DNA of 44,924 bases from Candidatus Moraniibacteriota bacterium (GCA_030592425.1 JAUVJK010000002.1:1-44924); one strand, 5' to 3'. Counted from the stretch's first letter, positions 14,026 through 23,333 are shown. The notes: generated by a model from the sequence alone, not told the origin. Made by a program: numbers and translations.

Positions 14026-14639
14026 AATTAGTTACAACTTTTCTAACCACTAATAAGACAACTTTTTCAAACTCCACAAGACAGTTTTATTCATCGACGA
14101 AAACTAATGAAATAAGCTGATCAAAATTATATAGTGTGATAACTAAGTAAATATTACAACCAAATATCTAAAAATCATGTAGAAAATGCTAATAACTCGC
14201 AAGAAGTATTAAATGAGGATGAATTCTAGTCTTTTTCAACATATTTTCTTATTACTGTCAAGTCTTTGATGTAATTACACAAAAATCACTGACTATTGAT
14301 ATACTTATATATTGCCTATAACTCTCACATACAGTCTACATCGGATTAGGGTGTTAAGAACTAGCAAATAAGAACCAAAAGGATGATAATAGTAATTATT
14401 TCAATATAATTAGTTAAAATACACTTCTAATTGATAATTTAATACAATTAGAATCTCTTATTGTATAAACTATTTCAGGCTGATTTACTCAACATTATAG
14501 TAAGAATTTGCGCATATTTAAAAAAACTGTTTTGAAATAGGGGAGTATAGATCATTAACTTCCAAGATCACTAAAGTTATTAACAGAAATAACTATTCCT
14601 TTTCCAAAATTTATGGTATGATTACATCATAGAAAAAAT

Positions 14640-15644
14640 ATGCAAGCACAAAACAAATACAGTTTAGTGGAATTACTACCAGCGGTCACAATTTTTGTGG
14701 TACTGCTTTTAATTTCCCTCTCAATGCATACGCTTGCTGAGACCCCTACAGATAGTGCTAGTATTTTCGAGGATAGAGATCAAGACGGCCTCAGCGATGA
14801 GGAAGAAAAAGCACTTGGCACTGATCCGCTCCTAAAAGATTCTGATGGTGACAGTTATTCAGATGGTGTCGAAGTAGAAAGCGGCTATGATCCATTGATC
14901 CCAGCACCAAATGATAGACCAGCAGTTAATGGCATGGGAGGGGAAGACCCTGAGCTATTAGAGCTAGAAGATAATGAGGATACAGAAGTTTCAGCAACAG
15001 AAGAGTTTACAGAGAACTTTAGTGATTATCTCGAGGAAAGTATTGCCTCTGGAAAAGAAGATATTTCTGTTGACGAGATTACGGCCATCGCAAATGCATC
15101 CGTAAGTGAGCCTCTCACTTTCGGACAACTTCCTGACATCTCAATGGATGATATTCTTATCAAAGAACAGAACTACAACAACCTCTCAGATGATGAACAC
15201 CTAGAGAAAAAACGCCAAGATGCAATTGAATATTTCACAGGTAGTGCATTTATTCTTTCATCACATCTACCTGTAACGCCTGGCGGATCCACAGAGCTCA
15301 TGGACGTCATGGATTATGTCATGTCCAATATGAATACGATTGGGACATCGGCACCATCCCCTTATCTTATAGAACTCGCAGATACCAGTGAGAAAGCATT
15401 AGATGACTTAAAATCTGTCGAAGTCCCACAAGAATATCTAGATGTCCACATCAGAGGATTACAATTGGCACGCTATGGCTCCATATTAGGTCAAGATATA
15501 GAAATGTCTGAAACAGACCCACTTTCGACAATCAGTACACTTTCTCAGATTCAAGGACTCTTCTCACTCTCTGGAGAATATGTAAATGAAATGACAACAT
15601 TACTTAACGATATAAAGATTCTGGAAGAAGAGATCGATCTATAA
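14640..15644 (+). CDS. Exported thrombospondin type-3 repeat protein
   Basis: 334 residues. A membrane anchor or signal (about 13-33) is followed by Ca-binding thrombospondin type-3-like repeats at about 44-85: DRDQDGLSDEEEKALGTDPL and DSDGDSYSDGVEVESGYDPL, each with the Asp/Gly-rich loop. An acidic linker follows, and then an alpha-helical C-terminal domain without a family I recognise. Proteins of this design are common in Patescibacteria, often beside secretion or pilus genes. It precedes the Cys-rich secreted protein by 11 bases, so the two are co-transcribed. A -10-like TATGAT lies at 14617, 18 bases before the start. Confidence 0.85.
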   Translation: MQAQNKYSLVELLPAVTIFVVLLLISLSMHTLAETPTDSASIFEDRDQDGLSDEEEKALGTDPLLKDSDGDSYSDGVEVESGYDPLIPAPNDRPAVNGMGGEDPELLELEDNEDTEVSATEEFTENFSDYLEESIASGKEDISVDEITAIANASVSEPLTFGQLPDISMDDILIKEQNYNNLSDDEHLEKKRQDAIEYFTGSAFILSSHLPVTPGGSTELMDVMDYVMSNMNTIGTSAPSPYLIELADTSEKALDDLKSVEVPQEYLDVHIRGLQLARYGSILGQDIEMSETDPLSTISTLSQIQGLFSLSGEYVNEMTTLLNDIKILEEEIDL

Positions 15645-15655
15645 CCATATTTATT

Positions 15656-16936
15656 ATGCCAAAAACAATTCTATTATCGTTACTTCTTGCTGTATTAATA
15701 GCAACAGCAAATACCAACTCAGTACATGCAGGCGCATGGGGAGAGGCTTTTGCAGCTGCTTCAGCTAAACAAGCCTGGGAAACGATGGAGAAACAAATTT
15801 GGGAAGCTGCAGAGGTAGCTGCGAAGCAGGCAGCTGTCATGATCATTAACGATTCGATTCAGATGCTCATGACAGGGAACAATGGGAAATCTCTAGTCAT
15901 CTCTAATCCACAAGATTATTTATTTGGTGGCCCAAAACGTGATGCATCTGCGTATATGGATAATTTTTTCTCAGTAACAGCACGAGGAAGAGACTCAGAA
16001 GGGAATTACCATGCATTTGGTTCCACTGGCGCAGGCGGTAAAATGTCCTACGAAGGACAACTTGTCAATGGTGCGCGCGCGTCGCTTGGCATGTCCGGCG
16101 GCCAGACAAAAGGTGGTATAGATCTACGAAGTTATTGTCCTCCAAATCCAAAAGATGTCTTCGGCGATGGTAATTTTCGTTGCTTCAGTGCAATTACATC
16201 AAATCCATACAATAATCCCTACGGCTATAATCTCGCAGCTCAATCAGCCTATTCAAATCAATACCAGAAAAGCGCAAAAGCGGCAGAAAGCGTCTTTGTT
16301 GCAAATAAGGGTATTCGCAATATCAAAGATAGTAAAGGTAATGTGATCACGCCTGGTTCATTTGTCTTTGAAGTACAGGTTGGAAGTCTTAAACTCCCTC
16401 TTGATATGCTTGCAAATGCGGATGGAGCTGCAGCAGCAACCATCATGCAAGCTGCTGCAACATCCATCATCACTTCAACGATCCAGCAGGGCATTGGTTA
16501 TGTAGCAAGTCGTGTCAGCAGTGAGATCAACAAACCACTTAAACGTATACACGATCAAGTAGTAAGTAAAATTCCGATCAAGGGCCCCCAGATACAGTTC
16601 AACGCTTACGATGACAACAGCAATGCTACGGCCATTAGTAGTGGAAATAATTCTGGTAGCATCACAACAAGAGGGAGTAATACTATAACTGTTGGGAGTA
16701 AAGCAACTAACGCTAATCCTACAAATACTTGTACTGGAACATGTCGACCATCTTCCGGAGAAAGTTGTGAAGATGATGGTGATGACACACTGCCAGGCTC
16801 ATGTGGCTCAGGATATATCTGTTGTGGAACAGCGCCAAAATATTGGTGCAATAAAGCAGTATCAGTTTGCTATAATACTAAAAGTGACTGCGAATACATA
16901 GAAGGAGTTGGAGAGTGCGTTCAAGGAAATACTTAA
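15656..16936 (+). CDS. Secreted protein with Cys-rich C-terminal domain
   Basis: 426 residues. Signal peptide about 1-25 (cleavage after NSVHA). Residues 26-70 form an Ala-rich helix. The middle contains a Gly-rich section (about 125-150) and an Ala-rich hydrophobic helix (about 258-285). After a Ser/Thr/Asn-rich linker (about 325-360) comes a cysteine-dense end (about 360-426, ten cysteines including GYICCG) that is probably a disulfide knot. No family name is certain; the layout resembles secreted components next to type IV secretion or pilus-like genes of Patescibacteria, which is inference. It is co-transcribed with the thrombospondin-repeat gene. Confidence 0.82.
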   Translation: MPKTILLSLLLAVLIATANTNSVHAGAWGEAFAAASAKQAWETMEKQIWEAAEVAAKQAAVMIINDSIQMLMTGNNGKSLVISNPQDYLFGGPKRDASAYMDNFFSVTARGRDSEGNYHAFGSTGAGGKMSYEGQLVNGARASLGMSGGQTKGGIDLRSYCPPNPKDVFGDGNFRCFSAITSNPYNNPYGYNLAAQSAYSNQYQKSAKAAESVFVANKGIRNIKDSKGNVITPGSFVFEVQVGSLKLPLDMLANADGAAAATIMQAAATSIITSTIQQGIGYVASRVSSEINKPLKRIHDQVVSKIPIKGPQIQFNAYDDNSNATAISSGNNSGSITTRGSNTITVGSKATNANPTNTCTGTCRPSSGESCEDDGDDTLPGSCGSGYICCGTAPKYWCNKAVSVCYNTKSDCEYIEGVGECVQGNT

Positions 16937-17088
16937 AGAATTTTTTATCAAGCAAAGCATATTCTGTAAAATAGACTAATTTGAACATAAAACTGAACTA
17001 CTTTTTTCAATATTATCCGCCCGCCTAGAAGAAATTAACCTGAGCATAGAACATTGGAATTACTAGTATGAAGTTCTACAGATTATAA

Positions 17089-17122
17089 AAAGCCCTCATC
17101 CGTTGCGACGGTTGAGGGCTTT
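17089..17122. terminator. Bidirectional terminator between convergent operons
   Basis: AAAGCCCTCA/TGAGGGCTTT stem with inner CCGT/ACGG pairing. It serves the secreted-protein operon on + and the genes at 17138-17994 on -. Confidence 0.9.
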
Positions 17123-17137
17123 GACTCTATATTTTGT

Positions 17138-17557
17138 CTAATTTGTTATTAGATGCAGGGCGAAATAGTATGCATCCAGTTCCTTCTTGTGTCCTGGAAG
17201 ATAGATTTTCATCGACTTCATATAATGATTCGATGAAACATTCACTGACCAGCCAGTCTGACCATGATGTATACATGCTTTTTTGACGATCTTCTCGAAA
17301 GAGGATTGCCCAATCGGCACCTTTGCCAGACAACATTCTTTTGCAACAGAACTATCATAGGCATACACGATATCATACCTACTGGACCGTGCTACGATCA
17401 ATCCCTTTCCTTTTAAAAGTCCACAAGATTCAGGAACTGATACAAGCTGCGAATATTGGCCTCCAACACGCGACCCTAGATTATAACTTTCTGCCAAGGT
17501 GCTTTGTGAAAGGAATACAACTGAGAGGAGTGTCAACATTGTTATGTGATATCTCAT
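17138..17557 (-). CDS. Small secreted protein, unknown
   Basis: 139 residues with a clear signal peptide (TMLTLLSVVFLSQSTLA, about 6-22). The mature part contains five cysteines (Cys45, the CC pair at 74-75, Cys94 and nearby positions) and no recognised domain. Its start lies two bases after the stop of the lipoprotein gene, so the two are one operon and may act together at the cell surface. No homologue is recognised by eye. Confidence 0.75.
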   Translation of the reverse strand: MRYHITMLTLLSVVFLSQSTLAESYNLGSRVGGQYSQLVSVPESCGLLKGKGLIVARSSRYDIVYAYDSSVAKECCLAKVPIGQSSFEKIVKKACIHHGQTGWSVNVSSNHYMKSMKIYLPGHKKELDAYYFALHLITN

Positions 17558-17559
17558 GA

Positions 17560-17994
17560 TTAATATACTCCGGCTCGCTTGAGCATAAGAACCTTACCCA
17601 CAATATAGGCCTCTTTTTCTGAGGTATACTTATGCGGAAAGGGATATTTAGGATGACCAACACCTCGCGTTTCCACGAGAACCCAATATCGTTGACCTGG
17701 CGGATGAAGAACACAGACCCAATGCTCACGTTTACTCCGACCAGCAATCGCATACGAGGTTGCCCCATTGGGTTTAACTAAAATGAAGCATCGGGCATCA
17801 TCTTCCTCAACGTGCATATAATAGATCTTCCGTCCGTCGACGAGTTTTTGAACAAGATAGAACTTATTCATCGCTCTGATCGGAATTCCATATTCTTTAT
17901 CAACACTACCATCGGGTAGTTGATTACTTGTTGCACACCCATTCAATGTGAGACCAACAATAAATAATAAAGAAATCATCTTTTGAATATTCAT
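17560..17994 (-). CDS. Predicted lipoprotein, unknown
   Basis: 144 residues. The N-terminus has a lipoprotein signal ending LTLNGC (lipobox, Cys20), processed by signal peptidase II; an lspA gene is present at 33899-34330. The mature protein is mostly beta-like (YYMHVEEDDARCFILV, HWVCVLHPPGQRYWVLVET) with no known domain. It is the first gene of a two-gene minus-strand operon with the secreted protein. Confidence 0.78.
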   Translation of the reverse strand: MNIQKMISLLFIVGLTLNGCATSNQLPDGSVDKEYGIPIRAMNKFYLVQKLVDGRKIYYMHVEEDDARCFILVKPNGATSYAIAGRSKREHWVCVLHPPGQRYWVLVETRGVGHPKYPFPHKYTSEKEAYIVGKVLMLKRAGVY

Positions 17995-18153
17995 TCTGAA
18001 TCCTCTTTGTTAATGAACGCGGAATGCGAACTCTATATCATAGCAGATTTCTCTATCTATGTCAATGGCTGAGTTGTAAAGCTTCCTGTCATAACTTCAT
18101 GCAATTGTATTCTAGAAAATACCCCATTATTTATCTAGCATTATTAATTAACC

Positions 18154-18180
18154 AAAAAAACACTCTTTTGAGTGTTTTTT
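18154..18180. terminator. Terminator downstream of tRNA-Val(GAC)
   Basis: CACTC/GAGTG with loop TTTT, flanked by A7 and T6 so that it works on either strand. It most likely ends the minus-strand transcript that includes tRNA-Val. Confidence 0.85.
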
Positions 18181-18184
18181 ACTG

Positions 18185-18258
18185 TGGGCGATACAAGATT
18201 CGAACTTGTGACCTCTTGCGTGTCGAGCAAGCGCTCTAACCAACTGAGCTAACCGCCC
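18185..18258 (-). tRNA. tRNA-Val(GAC)
   Basis: Minus strand: acceptor GGGCGGT pairs with ATCGCCC. The stem CTTGC/GCAAG encloses TCGACAC, giving anticodon GAC. Discriminator A followed by CA, no encoded CCA. It sits 31 bases downstream of ftsH, probably co-transcribed. Confidence 0.95.
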
Positions 18259-18289
18259 TGAAAGGAGAGATTATCCCTCCTAAATATCT

Positions 18290-20287
18290 CTATTTCACAT
18301 TTTCTTCCTTTTTTTGTTCATTCTCTTTCACGACATTCTCAGTTATAGCGTCTGTTTTATCAGAGGGGACTTTGTCAATATTTTTCTCATTTTGAACGTC
18401 GTCCTCACTTTTATCAGTCTCAATGTCATCTTTCTTCTTTTCTTCTTCTGTTACCGGTGCAACATACTCTTTTCCTGCCACAATCGCATCAAATTCATCT
18501 TTTTCAATGGTCTCAACTTTAAGTAAACGCTGAGCGATCTTATCCAAAGTGCTGCGATTATCAATGAGGATCTGCGTTGCCCGCTTCTTTGCATCAAGAA
18601 CATACTTTGATACAGCATCATCAATTGCAATCGCCGTTTTTTCAGAATAATTTCTCTCCTCTGAGATCTCCTTCCCAAGAAAGACCATTTCTTCTTTTCG
18701 CCCAAAAGTGCGGGGCCCAAGGTCACTCATTCCATAACGCGTAACAATATCATGTGCCATATGTGTCACTCTTTCGAGATCATTCGATGGTCCTGTCGTC
18801 ACATCGTCAAAGATCAACTCTTCCGCAACATACCCACCGAGAAAGACGGAAAGCTCATCAACAAAATATGCGCGAGAGTGTAGCGTACGATCGTTTTCCG
18901 GAACTGCCAATGTATAACCCCCGGCACTACCACGAGCGACAATCGAGACTTTATGTACAGGATCAGCATTCTCAAGCTTTGCCCCTACAAGCGCATGTCC
19001 ACTTTCGTGATAAGCAATAATCTTCTTTTCTTGATCGGTAATGCGACGGCTTTTCCTCGCTGGTCCAAGCATTACTTTCTCGATCGAATCGATAATATCA
19101 TCCATTGTAACGATCTTTCGATCATTACGTGCTGCAAAGAGAGCTGACTCATTTAATAAATTCGAGAGATCAGCACCAGAAAAGCCTGGTGTACGTTGAC
19201 CTATACGACGTAAATTCACATCTTTTCCAAGTGGTTTATTTTTACCATGAATCTTCAGAATTGCAATGCGTTCTTCTATATCAGGCAGATCCATTGTGAC
19301 ACGTCGATCAAAACGACCTGGCCGCAGGAGTGCCGGATCAAGGACATCTGGACGGTTCGTCGCTGCAATAACGATGACACTTGAATTCGTTTCGAAACCA
19401 TCCATCTCGACAAGGATCTGATTAAGTGTTTGCTCTCGTTCATCATGACCACCGCCAAGCCCGGTTCCACGCTGACGACCAACGGCATCAATCTCATCAA
19501 TAAAAACAATTGCAGGTGCATTCTTCTTCGCTTGTTTGAAAAGGTCACGTACACGAGATGCACCAACACCGACAAACATTTCTACAAATTCTGACCCACT
19601 AATATTAAAGAAGGGAACACCCGCCTCACCAGCAACGGCCTTTGCCATGAGCGTCTTTCCCGTTCCTGGAGGCCCGAGAAGAAGAACTCCCTTAGGAATT
19701 TTTGCACCCATATCAAGGAATTTTTTTGGTGCTTTCAAGAAATCGACGATCTCACCAAGTTCTTCCTTTGATTCTTTCGCTCCTGCTACATCTTTGAATG
19801 TTACACGATTTTTCTTGTCATTTGGATCAACCATCCGCGCACGGCTAGAGCCAAAACTCATCGCTTGATTGTTACCACGCGTTGCTTGTCGCATCATAAA
19901 CCAGATCAAACCACCAATCAGGAGAATTGGAATCATGAAAGGAAGAATATTTGTCGCAAAGATCATTCCTGTTGAAGGACCCTCTAAAATAAGCTCTACT
20001 TTATCAGACTTCTGCGCTTCAACACCATAATTTGTTAGTGTTTCTGTAAGAGAACTCTCTGTCTCTTTACGTGTTTTCTGCTCTGTTCCGTCTGTTTTCT
20101 CGACCTCAAGATCATTTCCATTTACCGTGATCTTCGCAACTTCTCCAGCATTGATCTGTTCAACTAATTTTGACAGTGAGATCTCCTCTGGATCACTTAC
20201 ATCGCTCATCATCAGAAAGATGATTCCAGCGATCAAAAATAAACTCGCTGCAATGTACCAAATATTTTTTAATTGATTTTTTTCCAT
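18290..20287 (-). CDS. ftsH: ATP-dependent zinc metalloprotease FtsH
   Basis: 665 residues. Two membrane segments (about 9-27 and 112-132) flank an extracytoplasmic domain. The AAA module has Walker A GPPGTGKT (205-212), Walker B IVFIDEIDAVG, and the second region of homology with ATNRPDVLDPALLRPGRFDR. The protease domain has zinc motif HESGH (about 428-432). FtsH degrades membrane and short-lived soluble proteins. The C-terminal 60 residues are a charged Lys/Glu/Asp tail. It is the last protein gene of a minus-strand run rpsA-gmk-tilS-ftsH; the pairing tilS-ftsH is common in bacteria. Confidence 0.97.
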   Translation of the reverse strand: MEKNQLKNIWYIAASLFLIAGIIFLMMSDVSDPEEISLSKLVEQINAGEVAKITVNGNDLEVEKTDGTEQKTRKETESSLTETLTNYGVEAQKSDKVELILEGPSTGMIFATNILPFMIPILLIGGLIWFMMRQATRGNNQAMSFGSSRARMVDPNDKKNRVTFKDVAGAKESKEELGEIVDFLKAPKKFLDMGAKIPKGVLLLGPPGTGKTLMAKAVAGEAGVPFFNISGSEFVEMFVGVGASRVRDLFKQAKKNAPAIVFIDEIDAVGRQRGTGLGGGHDEREQTLNQILVEMDGFETNSSVIVIAATNRPDVLDPALLRPGRFDRRVTMDLPDIEERIAILKIHGKNKPLGKDVNLRRIGQRTPGFSGADLSNLLNESALFAARNDRKIVTMDDIIDSIEKVMLGPARKSRRITDQEKKIIAYHESGHALVGAKLENADPVHKVSIVARGSAGGYTLAVPENDRTLHSRAYFVDELSVFLGGYVAEELIFDDVTTGPSNDLERVTHMAHDIVTRYGMSDLGPRTFGRKEEMVFLGKEISEERNYSEKTAIAIDDAVSKYVLDAKKRATQILIDNRSTLDKIAQRLLKVETIEKDEFDAIVAGKEYVAPVTEEEKKKDDIETDKSEDDVQNEKNIDKVPSDKTDAITENVVKENEQKKEENVK

Positions 20288-20352
20288 ATAGAAATTAACG
20301 TGATTTTAAATATAATTACCCTCATTTCAAGTAATGAATTATCATTCTATCA

Positions 20353-21318
20353 TTACTTAGTTGTAAACTTTACTGTATCACCTTTTCGTTGCATTTTCAA
20401 GCCTCTCATCTTCACATTTTGATGCTTGTTCTTAATACTTGCAATTGCCTTATGAAGCTCTGCAATATTACGCGATGTAACGTTAATGTCATCTTTTTGG
20501 AGATATACAATAATCTGATGCAAGCGGACACGCTGCAAAGCACGGTGACATGAACAATAACGCTTTGCAGAAAAAGCCACTGTAACCTCACAGAATTCAG
20601 CGGGAAGGTACTTTCTCGCCATTTCCTCAAGGTAATTATAATCAACAGAGACCTGGTCTGCTGTTACGGAAAGGGTTTTGATAATCTCCCTATTAAATCC
20701 TTTTTGTAAGAAAGGAAGGAGTTCATTTCTAATATGATTACGTGTGAAAGAATTATCACTATTTGTTTTATCCTCTGCGAAAGTAATATGATGATCTTCA
20801 CAATACCTCAGAATATCCTTCCGTTGAACTTTTAAGAATGGTCGAATCACCGCACTACGACGATGTCGCATCCCTTGCAATCCGTTTAGACTCGTCCCAC
20901 GAAGAAGATGTAGCAGTAATGTTTCAGCCTGATCATTTGCATTATGAGCAACGACAATATGATCAGCTTTCTGCGTACGTCGGACCTCTTCAAAATATGC
21001 ATAACGTTGCTTTCTCCATAGAGCCTCAGACCCCTCCAACCCTTCGTTCTTGATCATTTTTACATGAAGAGGGAGGTGATACGCCTCACAAGTAGCTCTT
21101 ACATTATTCTCATCAGCATCAGAAGCTTCTCCGCGCAATCCATAGTTAACGTGCGCAACAACGAGCATCAGATTTTCTTTCTTTGTTAATTGTGCCATGA
21201 GGTTAAGGAGGCACATGCTGTCAGCGCCACCAGAAACACCAATGAGCAAGCTATCACCACGAGACCACAAATGCTCTTGCGCATTGATATTTTGTACAAA
21301 TTTTAGAAGATTCTTCAT
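20353..21318 (-). CDS. tilS: tRNA(Ile)-lysidine synthase
   Basis: 321 residues. N-terminal PP-loop ATPase: IGVSGGADSMCLL (about 26-38, SGGxDS motif), VAHVNYGLRGEASDADE (about 54-70), VAHNANDQAETLLLHLLRGT (about 122-141) and RPFLKVQRKDI. The enzyme changes C34 of the CAU-anticodon tRNA-Ile to lysidine so that it reads AUA. It is shorter than E. coli TilS (432), lacking most of the C-terminal domain, as in many Gram-positives. The intron-containing CAU tRNA at 1067-1432 may be its substrate. Confidence 0.94.
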   Translation of the reverse strand: MKNLLKFVQNINAQEHLWSRGDSLLIGVSGGADSMCLLNLMAQLTKKENLMLVVAHVNYGLRGEASDADENNVRATCEAYHLPLHVKMIKNEGLEGSEALWRKQRYAYFEEVRRTQKADHIVVAHNANDQAETLLLHLLRGTSLNGLQGMRHRRSAVIRPFLKVQRKDILRYCEDHHITFAEDKTNSDNSFTRNHIRNELLPFLQKGFNREIIKTLSVTADQVSVDYNYLEEMARKYLPAEFCEVTVAFSAKRYCSCHRALQRVRLHQIIVYLQKDDINVTSRNIAELHKAIASIKNKHQNVKMRGLKMQRKGDTVKFTTK

Positions 21319-21381
21319 AGAAAAGCCTTTCTAGTCACAAAATGCATTCTTACAATCGCTTAAAGGGACCATAAAAAATAA

Positions 21382-21942
21382 TCATTTGTCATTATGGGAG
21401 CGAATGATCGTAGCGATCTCATTTACGGCCGTATTAAGTGCGCCATCACTATTGATCACTGTGTAATCATACAGATCTATGTGCTTAAGCCATTCCTTTG
21501 TATACGCCATACGTTCCTGTACATACTGCTCGCTAGCATTGCTACGCCCGCGAATACGTCGCTCAAGTGTTGCAAGATCAGGTGTCATCAAAAAAATTGC
21601 GATGATCTCAGGAAAGAGTTTCTTTGCCTTTTCAACACCTTTATAATCAATTTTCCAAATACCAATACCACCAGCATTCTGAACACGTGTTAATTCAGTC
21701 TTTGTCACACCATAATATTGTCCATTGTAATGTTGTGCCCATTCAAGATAATTGCCTTTATTTATTCCAATTTCAAATTCTTCGCTCGAAATGAAATAAT
21801 AAGGATTTCCTTCCGATTCACCATCTCGTGGCGAACGTGTCGTTGTCGTAATAACAACATTAACACCAAAGATTTTATCAAGCTTTTTAATAACGGAATC
21901 CTCTCCCGCACCCGAAGGGCCAGAGATAATAAAAAGGTTCAT
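21382..21942 (-). CDS. gmk: Guanylate kinase with altered P-loop
   Basis: 186 residues from ATG at 21942 (an in-frame GTG at 21957 would add five). Guanylate kinase phosphorylates GMP to GDP. The family is clear: FIISGPSGAG, TTTTRSPRDGESEGNPYYFIS (GMP-binding region with the Arg and Tyr ligands), YLEWAQHYNGQYYGV, and lid RRIRGRSNASEQYVQERM. The Walker A is GPSGAGEDS where nearly all kinases have GxxGxGKS/T, so the phosphate-binding Lys is Glu. I believe this variant occurs in other Patescibacteria, from memory only. Activity cannot be judged from sequence. Confidence 0.92.
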   Translation of the reverse strand: MNLFIISGPSGAGEDSVIKKLDKIFGVNVVITTTTRSPRDGESEGNPYYFISSEEFEIGINKGNYLEWAQHYNGQYYGVTKTELTRVQNAGGIGIWKIDYKGVEKAKKLFPEIIAIFLMTPDLATLERRIRGRSNASEQYVQERMAYTKEWLKHIDLYDYTVINSDGALNTAVNEIATIIRSHNDK

Positions 21943-22004
21943 GCAGGTAGTATTCACTATTTATTTAACTGAGAAAAGACTGGGCAAGCGCCCGAGCATC
22001 ACCA

Positions 22005-23333
22005 CTATTTCTTTTCTGTCGTTTTTGTTGCGCTTTTCTCTGGATTATTTTTTTTCTTCGTCTCGGTCTGTGTTTTTAAAGGTTTTTTTGTTGCTGATTC
22101 TGTATTTTCGTTCTCACTTTCTGCAACGATAAGCCCATCTACCAAGACGAGTCCCATACGGTGTTCTTTTGCATCAATCGAAAGAATTTTCCAATTGAAT
22201 TGCTTCCCGACAGCAATCATATCTTCCATCTTCTTACCAGGAAAATTTTCTTGAAACTCACTCACATGCGCAAGGCCATGAATGTCACTATCGAGATAAA
22301 CAAATGCACCAAAGTGATTGATCTTATCTACTATCCCTTCATAAACCTCACCAATCGTATATTTCTCAGTGATTACACTCCATGGATCGCGCTTAAGAGC
22401 TTTCATCGATAGAGAGATTCGTGTGTCATCAATACCAATGATCTTTGCTTCTACTGCGTCACCAACTTTTACAAGCTCGCGTGGATTATCAATCAATTGC
22501 CATGCCAATTCTGATATATGAACAAGCCCCTCTAATTGATCACCTTCTTCACGTCCTGGTGGTTGAAATTTAACAAAAGCACCAAAATCAACAACGCCAC
22601 TCACTTCGCCCTTAATAACCTCGCCTTTTGCTAGTTCAGAAATAACTTTACGTTCTTGTTCACTCTGTGCAGCTTTTTCAGAAACGATGAGCTTTTCAGC
22701 GTCTTGATCGGCATCCAAGATACGCACACCGAGCTCTTGATTAACCAATTGCTTTAAAAGTTCAAGAATTTTATTACGATCACCATCATCAACACGTGGA
22801 TAGTTTTGACTCGACAACTGTGAAACTGGCAAAAATCCCGTAATACCGTTTACTTCTACCATCAATCCTCCCTTATTTGCATCAAGGATACGCGTTGAGA
22901 CTGTATCTTCATTCTTCATTTTATTGCGGAGATCCTCCCAGGCCTTTTCATAAGAAGCCTCACGAATCGATAGCTCAATATAGCCATCATCATTCTCAAG
23001 ATCGATCAACGTCGCCGTTGCTTCATCACCAATTAGCATCTTTGCGTTCATTGCAAGGCCATCTTTTGTTTCTTTTCCCAAAACAATTCCCGTACCAATT
23101 GGCCCAAGATCCAAATAGATCGCGCTCGGTGAAACATCAATAACAATACCCTTTAATACATCTCCAACGGCAGGAAAAGCCACAACTGCCTCATCTGTTA
23201 CAAGATCATCCATCGTCATTGCCTTATGAGAGGGATTTGCAGGTTTTTCTTCAACTACAACTTGTTTCTTTGGAGCATCAGCTGTTTGCACATCTTCTAC
23301 GATCTTGTCGAGAAGATCTTGTTCTTTTGTCAT
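22005..23333 (-). CDS. rpsA: Ribosomal protein S1-like, four S1 domains
   Basis: 442 residues from ATG at 23333 (MTKEQDLLDK); a longer in-frame start at 23375 reads through the leader. Four OB-fold S1 repeats are visible at about 50-125, 135-205, 230-305 and 315-390: VGDVLKGIVIDVSPSAIYLD, NKGGLMVEVNGITGFLPVSQ, KGEVIKGEVSGVVDFGAFV and IGEVYEGIVDKINHFGAFVY. S1 helps mRNA loading on the 30S subunit. The C-terminal tail is Lys/Thr-rich. First gene of the run rpsA-gmk-tilS-ftsH. A hairpin with a T-run lies in its 5' leader. Confidence 0.92.
   Translation of the reverse strand: MTKEQDLLDKIVEDVQTADAPKKQVVVEEKPANPSHKAMTMDDLVTDEAVVAFPAVGDVLKGIVIDVSPSAIYLDLGPIGTGIVLGKETKDGLAMNAKMLIGDEATATLIDLENDDGYIELSIREASYEKAWEDLRNKMKNEDTVSTRILDANKGGLMVEVNGITGFLPVSQLSSQNYPRVDDGDRNKILELLKQLVNQELGVRILDADQDAEKLIVSEKAAQSEQERKVISELAKGEVIKGEVSGVVDFGAFVKFQPPGREEGDQLEGLVHISELAWQLIDNPRELVKVGDAVEAKIIGIDDTRISLSMKALKRDPWSVITEKYTIGEVYEGIVDKINHFGAFVYLDSDIHGLAHVSEFQENFPGKKMEDMIAVGKQFNWKILSIDAKEHRMGLVLVDGLIVAESENENTESATKKPLKTQTETKKKNNPEKSATKTTEKK

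Larger units (their letters stand above)
13195..14639. other. Gene-free AT-rich segment with two parS sites
   Basis: About 1.45 kb, visibly more AT-rich than the coding regions, with stops in all frames and no credible ORF, tRNA or known RNA. It contains two identical perfect parS sites (13593, 14010) and a stem-loop GATAG-TTAGGA/TCCTAA-CTATC at 13893-13923. I found no TTATNCACA DnaA box. Genes point away on both sides (rbfA left, the 14640 gene right). A centromere-like or origin-proximal locus is the likely role. Confidence 0.7.

Noticed and set aside
13195..14639. Replication origin with DnaA boxes
   Set aside because: No TTATNCACA-type box was found in this segment; only parS sites support an origin-related role, so no oriC feature is claimed.
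18024..18239. 71-residue plus-strand ORF before tRNA-Val
   Set aside because: Its C-terminal part is antisense to tRNA-Val(GAC) and the rest crosses a terminator.
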